64,000 nucleotides of DNA from Marsupella aquatica. Lineage: Eukaryota; Marchantiophyta. The translations under genes were made by a program, and so were the position numbers. The notes beneath the pieces were generated by a model. It saw only the letters and a list, made by a program, of their open reading frames with translations, ran no database searches and had not been told where the DNA came from. Of the stretch, positions 56,426 through 64,000 are shown one piece after another (the first letter of the stretch is position 1; every line of letters starts with the position of its first letter). The DNA lies in contig OZ316892.1 of the NCBI GenBank assembly GCA_973895155.1, forward strand, positions 5,332,001 through 5,396,000, given 5' to 3'.

Positions 56426-58914
56426 CTCTTTCGTCAGAGGCTGTACGCCTGTATCACAGAAAAGAAAGTTACGTCTGAGAGGCACGTACTGGCAGGAGTA
56501 GTAGCAGTAGCAGTAGACTGGTACTAGTAGTACTAATTAGTAGACACGTTTTTGGCATCACGGTGGACGAGAAGATTTGTGCGCAAATGCAAAGTAAAAG
56601 GGGCGGAGAGAGCTTACTCACAGAATCCGGACGGATACGAGCTTAGCTTAGACGGAGAGCATTCGCAGAACTACTGCTCTTTCGCCACTTCAAGAAGAGC
56701 AGAGCCGATTCACTCGACATTTTCAGGCTCTCTCGCTTGATCCAAACCATGTTTCAAGGTGCCAGTCATCTACCTCCACTCCCGGCCTCTATTGCTGCCG
56801 TGATCCTGTCAAAATTTACAGGATGTCGACGACGTCGAAAGCGGGCACTTCGGGTTTCATCCCGGATCGCTCGGCTTGAGCACGGTATGCACTCACTTAC
56901 AGCAGTCAAATCTCTGTGGCTAGACGTACTACGAGTGCTGAATCTGCACTTCGAAATAGCCACTTGTCAACACTTTGAAGCATTCAGCTCCACCGGCGCA
57001 CAATAAGAGGCACGACAATCTAATTGCTTTTGAGCAATCTAACTCTCTCGAAAGCGGAACTTCTAGGCAATGGATCATCCAGGGTTAATTCACTCTCCAC
57101 AACTCTCCTCAAGGTGCCTGATCTTGCAACTTGGTCAGCATACTCTTCGGTTCAAGCCCCCAAGACTTTGGGCCTGCTTAGCTTGGCCGGGATGCCCGAT
57201 CCTGCATCCTGTTGTTTCTTTGGTGTTTGGCCTCTAGCTACCGTGGTTTCCCCATATGTATCGCTCTGGGCCTTTCTTCCCTGACTCTCGCCCTTTGCCG
57301 CTGAAGCAAAAGTTTTGGCCTTTTATTGCCTCCTCAGCTCAACCTCCCCCTCCACCCACCCCTTCCCGAAAGAAAAGAAAAAAATCACACATCAGGAGAG
57401 TCCGTAAAGCAGGTCAGCCGTAAGAAAGAGAAAAAGCAATCTAGATCCGGGCCTTGGGCCCCAGATCTGACTATATTCGGGCATCAGTTCAAGCTGAGGA
57501 TCTCTCTCCCAGGCCGAGATAACTGAGGTAAATCTGTTCAGTTCTCACAGCTCCGTGGCGTCGTCGGCACATTTTAAAATAATGGACATCACCGTGACCT
57601 TGTCGGCCCCACTATCATTCTGTCGATCCTATCAGTTAAAGTCGATTACAATTTACTGAAAGTGGCAGAATGCTGCTCCTCTACGTGGGACATGCCAATT
57701 GAGCCCGATACTCTCGATCTGGAGTTATTACGCGCAACGTGTAGCTCCACTCCAGAACCCAAAGCTTGCACGTAGGCTAGCGTCCAGCCGTAAGAGGTTG
57801 GAGATCATAATCGTCACCTTTCTATAGTGACAATTCTCGCCCTGAACAGCATAAACACTGCAGTATGTCAGGATCTAGCCTGAACTAGAGTTGATCAGAA
57901 AGTGACTTTATGTGTAGTCCTTCTCGAACCAACAATGACCTTCAGCTGTGACGTTTTAACCCTAGTAACGTGATGTGCATTCATCCGAGCTGACGCTCAT
58001 CGCCACGCCATGTGATTGACTGGATTGGCTAGCAATCGCTCTACAGGTGATGAGAGCACTATAGCATCTAAAATAGCTTGTAACCAAGCCTGAGGTACTT
58101 AGCTACATCACACCATATCCTCCATTGTTCAAGAAACCTTTAGCAAGTTTAGCAGTCATGTAGTCAAACGATGAGACTGTAATTTCAACATGATGTCAGA
58201 AGGTTACAAAAAAGCTTTCTGCGTATTTGTTTCTCTTTCTTCATTTGGTTCTTCTAGAGAGTACATGTTAGTACTACACTGGAAAATCGCTAGCATGCAC
58301 ATTCCACGTTCCGAGGATAGAATGACAAGGACACGAGTTCAGGTTCTCTGGCATCGATGGTCACGCCATCTACATATTAGCAGATTGCAATTGGATGTTA
58401 CTGCCTTCCTTTTCAGCATAGGGTCCAGTGGCGTGCACGACAGATGAGAATGTGATCTTACGGTGATTACAGAAAAGGTGGTTAATAGTATGAATGCTTC
58501 TGATTGCACTGCATTCTGGCCTTGCATTCTGGACATCTACTGTGGCCCAGCCAGCCCTGATATAGCATCATAGAAATTAGACATCAGTCCAATTCCTTCG
58601 CTGGATTAGGATATATCTACCGTTTTATCCCACAGGATTACAAATTCTTGAGAATGAGCTTACAGGATACAGCTATTTGCTTTCACTTAGCTTGTGTAAG
58701 TCTATATAACTTTTCTGCTCGATGAACTAGTTCCCTAGCCTGTACATAGATTGTGACTCAGATTTACTGGAGATTTCAGTTCAGTTGTCACTCAGACGTC
58801 AGCGACGTGATGTAATGAACGGTCCTTTTTTTTCTTGAAACAAAAATGCTGACATGATCAACACACTCCCATTGGGCTTTTTGACTCGCTGATATCCTCG
58901 TTTTTCGCTTGTTT
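56426..58914. other. Intergenic/upstream region, nothing recognised
   Basis: May include the promoter or 5' exons of the MED15-like gene. A T/C-rich stretch with an A-rich end at 57140-57385 could be another LINE-like 3' end. No domain-bearing ORF. Confidence 0.35.
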
Positions 58915-59150
58915 AGTCCCCTTCATTGGGTCTCCTTGGGTCTCCTGCCTTTGATCTAGTCTCTCCCCTTCATTGGGTCTCCTGCCTTTGAGATCTAGTC
59001 TCCCTGATTGGACATTTTTGTTCTTTGGCTGGAAGTGAATTAATATGTTTAACACTAGCTAGACAACTGCCTTGGTGATCTAGTCTCCGTGATTGGCCTT
59101 TTTTGTTCTTTGGCTGGAAGTGTATTATGTGTAACACTAGCTAGACAATT
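58915..59150. repeat. Local tandem duplications
   Basis: 'ccccttcattgggtctcctgcctttga' is doubled (58918-58995), and 'gatctagtctcc.tgattgg', 'tttttgttctttggctggaa' and 'gt.taacactagctagacaa' form two units of about 85 bp up to 59150. Confidence 0.85.
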
Positions 59151-61047
59151 GAGAGAAAATAGGACCTCTCAAAGCCTATGATGATTTTTGGCCATAAACA
59201 AACGGACATAACTTTTTCATAGGGTTATTTAAAAATAACAATTCTTTTTATTGTCATGGCATATGACCAATCTTTATGACAGAAAATTATGGATCATGAA
59301 TTTGATAGTCCATAACTTTATCTGGCCCAAATCTTGAGTTAAGGTTCATCAAATTTTGAAGTTTGAGAGCCCCCTAACATGATGAATAATTATTGACTGT
59401 GTATTATCTAGTCTTCATCCTGAAATACTTGCAAAGCCTTGGTGTAAAATTAAAGAGTAACAGTGAGTCCTCATCTATATCACCAAGCAATCACCAAATT
59501 CTAGAAAACTAATTTTGGGTTCCTATTGAGAGTATAGAGCTTATACTCTTGCAGGATGTCAAACTTGTGTCCAATGCTTTACTAAAACAGGGTTTTAGTT
59601 CAAGTTTTGAGAGACTATTGCCAATTATATTACTCTGGGAAGAGCATCTTACTACACTTAAAGGTCTAAGAGATTTTTATTTTCATTGATTTTAGTAAAA
59701 GTAGAGGAGAAATTTCATAATGAGCCCATGTAAATCTTGACTTTGCATTCTACTTTAGTAATAGACTGAAAATCGTAAAGAGATAAATCACGAAAGGCAT
59801 AAGAAGATGTAATACAGTTTTCCATTCTTGAAAAAGTGAATTTTTCTAAGAAAAGGAGGGACAAATAAACGACCTGGTAATTGCACATCAAGATGTGGTA
59901 ATATATAGTGTACACGCACTAATTTAGGAGTGCTATATCATACACCATTCATTGTCATATTTTGATGCGCATTCGCAGGGATGCGGACAATGGTAGATCC
60001 AAAGCCAAAAAGGTAATAACACAGTCCTTGGCTAGAGCTACAGTCCCTTTTGGATTCATTCATTCAATTTTCGAGGCTTGTATTGTAAAATTCTGCTACC
60101 ATTTGGGAGTCAGAATGTTTCGAGATATTACCCTATTCCTTCCCCACAAGACTTCACAGAAAACTGTTAAAATACCCTACAATGGTTTCATGAATTACAA
60201 AAGTACGTTGCCTCATGCACTTGATCACAGGTGTTGCCATTGTTTCCAAAAGTACTTTTTCAATATGGACTTGACAACAGGTGGTGCCATGAAATTGACC
60301 ACTACAAGTCCTCACAGGCAGCACCTTCGATGCATGGAAATAGTCTCACCCCCCAATTGTCGTGCCCCTCACCTAGTGTGGGACCCTGCCCCCAATGTCA
60401 TGGTCTAAAAGATTTCAAGCTAGATATCAAATTTGAACGGTTTCAATGGAACACTGATTTTCTTCATAGAAAAATGACATTCTAGATATACTTAAAGTTT
60501 AAGTTGCCCCTCACAGGGAAGTTTTTGTGATTTCAGCCATCTTCATAGCTTCTTTGAAACTAGAGAGAGGAATTTATAATTTCCCTAGAGTAAAAATCAA
60601 ATAACTAGGCAACTCAGACAAAAAAAAACCAAGGGGAATTGGCGACCCCAGGTTTGCAAGTTGGAGATATTGGCAATTGGGTAATTTCCCTTGGTCACAT
60701 AATCTGCCAGATGTCGGGGCATGATGAAGAGTAAACGATGAGGGGGAAAACTGGTGTGGTTACTGAGATCCTACAAACAAGGTCGAAGGAACAATTCACT
60801 ACAAAGGGCCAAACCAAACAAAGTAAGTACTGTAGTAACTATAGGCAAAAGATATCAGAGTGCCAAAGGACATAAACACCTAACCAGGAGAGAGGGTCCC
60901 AAAGGCAAAGCAACCCAGGAAAAGGAGGGAGAGGAGTCTGAGGAAGAATGCCCTGAGAAGACCAAAGAGACGGTCCATTTGTCACCCCTCGGGTCCACCC
61001 TCGGTCTATTTGCGATAATTTTAGTTCCTCTTTCTTGGTTTTTAGGG
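59151..61047. other. Intergenic, nothing recognised
   Basis: The 148-codon ORF at 59962-60408 has no recognisable domain and no splice-supported partners. Confidence 0.35.
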
Positions 61048-61210
61048 GTTTCTTTTTGCTCACTTATTTTAGTTCCTCTTTTTTGGTTTTTAGTGTTTTC
61101 TTTTTGTTTACTTCTTTTGAATTTGATTTTGTCCACTTGCTACCTATCTTGTTTATTCTTTTGTACTCTGTTTGGCCCTTTTTTGTAAAAAGTATGTATA
61201 TATTCTTTCA
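61048..61210 (+). repeat. Dispersed repeat, copy 2 (partner at 31020-31170)
   Basis: 'gttttctttttgtttacttc', 'gattttgtccacttgctacc', 'cttgtttattcttttgtact' and 'agtatgtatatattctt' align in order with copy 1. Confidence 0.75.
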
Positions 61211-63226
61211 TTCAAGAGGCCCCCAAAGGGAAAAAACATATTGTGCCAACCCTGAAAAATTATCTCCAAGAAAAAGACCCATATATGCTAAATAAACAAG
61301 GCAGAGGACAAACACTTAACTTAAAAGAAAAGGACAAATACAAGCCCCCCCAAACTTAGTGCCCAAAAACTTAGAAAGGCGAAAATTTAAATCGCCAATA
61401 AGAAACCCAATGCTACCGTACCTCTGCGTGCTAGCGGAGGTGGGTGGCGGCCTGGCGGGGCCTCCACCCCCGTTGACGTCTCGTCGGTGCCATGGAACCC
61501 TCCTGTCCCATGCCGGGAGGCAGAAAAACATACAACTCTCCCGTACCCAAATTTCTACTACTTGAACCAATACTGTACTACTACAGTTGGGTGACGAGAG
61601 AAATGACCGACTTTCCCGGGAGAGCGCCAAAAGCCGACTTTCGCCACTTTGTCTGGGCCAATGGCGTTGCCTGCGTGCGCCGTCTTTAACGCTTTACACG
61701 AATTCGCGCGCCTCTCTTCCGATTGGCTTTCTCGAACTTCTTTCGCCACGTGTGCTTCTTTACCGCTTTTTTCATTTTCTTTATCCGCTGCGGCGTTGGA
61801 AGGCGAGTTACTGTTATGACTGTACCCGACACCGGTCGGTGGTCGTTACAAACGGTGGTCGTGCACTGGTTATTCCCAGTCGGTCCAGTCACGTGGCATG
61901 CCTCTTGGCTGGATCTGCGCCGTCCGCGTGCGCTAATGGGGTGTCGACGGGTCAGATTGGATTGACTCGAGGAGGTTTATCAGGAGGACAAAACGATTAA
62001 CGATCAGATCTTTTTTGTCGGTGAATGGTTCGTCCAATATGACCAGGCCGCCTCATGTAGAGAAACCTCTCTAAGTGCACACTCTCTAGACCAAGCCTCC
62101 TGCGTGCATGCTTCAGTAGGGATTGCACAACTTCATAAGTGCAATAAAATGAAATTTGCATTTATCAATAAGAGCTGCAATGGCCCTCTGCCACCTATGG
62201 ATTCTAGTAACTTAGGCCATGAATTATACATCCGTGCCCTAAACCCTTGTAAGTTTTAAGTTTACAATTGAATTTCACTTATCAATAAAGGTAAGTTAAA
62301 GGAAAATATGCTTACCCATGTGCATCTGGGTATGTCAAAAGCTGACTTGGAGAGAAGAGAGGTCAAAGCATAGGGTAACCCATGGTCCCAAGGGGGTAAT
62401 GGGATGCAATCCCCGAGGTTCGTGAGCCCGACAGGGTTACACGTGGCCCCCAAACGGTCATGGAGTAACAAGCATAAGTGCCATGGGTAATTTTATTCTG
62501 TTTACAACCTGAAATTGTGCCTGAAATTGGATAACCATCTAGGCAGGCTGATGAGTTTGTGGCCCCAATATCTTGCCCCCCGGGGCAGGCTGGCAGGGGG
62601 TACTAGGACATATCAAAGCTTCAAAGTTGCAGACAATGTTTTTTAACCATAGCTTTTTCACAAGGATTACGTAAAAGTTTATTTTTACTAGGCTTTACAG
62701 ACTAATGGTCATGGTATATGACCAATATGCACGGCAAAACATTGTATATTGTGAACTTGGTAGACAGTTCATAATGTTTTTCTATTGTAACCTTAAGTAC
62801 TGAGCTAAGTTCCATTCAACTCAAAGCTTTGAGACTCCTTGCACTGTGCATAACACCAATAGTTAATCATGTCAAAATAGCGCCATAAATGACATACCGC
62901 CAAGGTCATAAGACTGATTTATGATTGGAACCCAAGGAGTTACAAGTTACCTAAATACAAACCCCATAATAATCTTATGTCTAAGTAAATAATTCAACTC
63001 CATAACACTTTGCTTAGTGAAGAACTTTGACACTCCCCAATAGGAAACTTCCCAGGCTTTGGCAGACCAGGGGTGACAAGAAATCCCCATAGCAGGGACA
63101 AGAAGACAATTGGGTCTTGGTAACTACACATCAGCATATAACATATTCAGTGCACAATATCACTCCATACCATGATAAACCTTGTTATTTTATTTGAATC
63201 AATGAGTGCACACTTTATATTAACGC
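61211..63226. other. Intergenic with a GC/CpG-richer patch at 61400-62000
   Basis: The patch keeps ORFs of up to 137 codons open in several frames on both strands; none resembles a known protein. It may be a promoter of an off-window or unrecognised gene. Confidence 0.35.
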
Positions 63227-63640
63227 ATTTTGATGTGTGATTACCCGCAAGGGAAGATAATTGATACATTGGGTACTCTTTCCCAATATTATCACATTTT
63301 CATTTGTGATTACCTACAAGGGAAGATAATCAGAACATTGGGTACTTACCATATTTTGATGTGTGATTACCAGCAAAGGAAGATAATCTGGGCATTGGGT
63401 ACTCATTTCTAATATTACCACATTTTGATCTAATGTGTGATTACCTACAAGGGAAGACAATTGGGGCATCGGTTACTCATTCCCAGGCAAGGGAAGATAA
63501 TCGGGGCATAGGGTACTCATTCCCAGGCAAGGGAAAATAATCGGGGCATATGGTACTCATTTTCAATATTCTCACATTTTGATATGTTACCTGCAAGGCA
63601 AGACAATTGGGGTATCGGGTACCCATTCCCAAACTTCCAC
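63227..63640. repeat. Diverged minisatellite, 39-75-bp spacing, 7 copies
   Basis: The core 'gcaagggaagataatcggggcat' with variants, followed by 'gggtactcattccc', occurs at about 63247, 63317, 63373, 63448, 63487, 63528 and 63593; longer units add 'aatattaccacattttgatgtgtgattacc'. Confidence 0.9.
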
Positions 63641-63647
63641 ATAGCAG

Positions 63648-63692
63648 AGAGGACAAGACAATAGAGGACACGACAATAGAGGACAAGACAAT
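63648..63692. repeat. 15-bp tandem repeat, 3 copies
   Basis: agaggacaagacaat three times in a row, the middle copy with one change (aag to acg). Confidence 0.93.
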
Positions 63693-64000
63693 CGCCATCG
63701 GAGGGAGGCGCGGAAGACAATCGGTGAATCGGGGCATCGGGCACTCTGGTACGCTACAGTAGTAGAGAGCGACAAAATAAAAAGTGCCGAACTGTGCGAG
63801 ACCGAAAAGTTAAATGAAAAGACCCAGGATCGTGTCATTGTCCAGAAAATCTTGCAGTACGGGCGTGTCGCTGTGGCCCCCGCCCATTCGGTAGAAGAGC
63901 TGGCTCAGAGCTGGACATTGATTTTGTGACCAGAGGGCGGGAGGGGGGCGGCGCCGTACTCCTGTACGTCCCGTCCTTTTCCACCCAAAGCCCGCGAGAT
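63693..64000. other. Right edge, nothing recognised
   Basis: GC-richer DNA with short ORFs only. Confidence 0.3.

Noticed and set aside
1-64000. CRISPR arrays, phage or operon structures
   Set aside because: The tandem arrays are diverged and lack the constant repeat/unique spacer pattern; genes have introns, so prokaryotic systems do not apply.

Overview
This window is nuclear DNA from a land plant or close streptophyte relative. It holds intron-rich genes with GT-AG introns, plant-type Ty1/copia and Ty3/gypsy elements that both use an initiator-Met tRNA primer site, solo LTRs, tRNA-derived SINEs and many diverged tandem arrays. Nothing prokaryotic or organellar was seen. A class III (SIRT5-type) sirtuin argues mildly against a flowering plant, but the species was not identified.

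Genes. Five host genes were found, all on the minus strand: the first two exons of a Sec14/CRAL-TRIO lipid-transfer protein (848-1326, rest off the left edge); a divergent D-2-hydroxyacid dehydrogenase of the hydroxypyruvate/hydroxyphenylpyruvate reductase family (22032-24800, 2 exons); a complete 18-exon DNA ligase 1 (33910-40732); a complete 8-exon class III sirtuin (42930-45352); and a small 3-exon gene resembling the helical region of Mediator subunit MED15 (55469-56425). Exons were joined by hand with consistent reading phase at every junction. No pathway links these genes.

Mobile DNA. From about 8.5 to 20.5 kb lies a nested insertion. A minus-strand gypsy element (gag, protease and part of RT) was split inside its RT by a plus-strand copia element (8848-16039, 5-bp target duplication CGAGG). 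The 5' LTR of that copia element was later hit by a related LTR in inverted orientation, now solo (8941-9239, duplication CTGGT). Two more solo LTRs of the copia family lie at 28264-28607 (GTTTT) and 50743-51086 (TCTTG). The copia coding region is broken by six in-frame stops and one frameshift; most stops fit C-to-T/G-to-A decay. Two tRNA-derived SINE copies flank the last solo LTR.

Intergenic DNA. Most of the rest is AT-rich and gene-poor, with diverged tandem arrays: about 110-bp units at 3.3-4.6 kb, a 28-bp minisatellite in the dehydrogenase intron, about 125-bp units at 25.9-26.8 kb, G-box-bearing 44-bp units at 27.3 kb, long units at 52.6-54.1 kb and a 40-75-bp array at 63.2-63.6 kb.

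The strongest unusual signals are the dehydrogenase with its cofactor-loop glycine and substrate arginine replaced, the class III sirtuin, the MED15-like mini-protein, and the datable nested retroelements.
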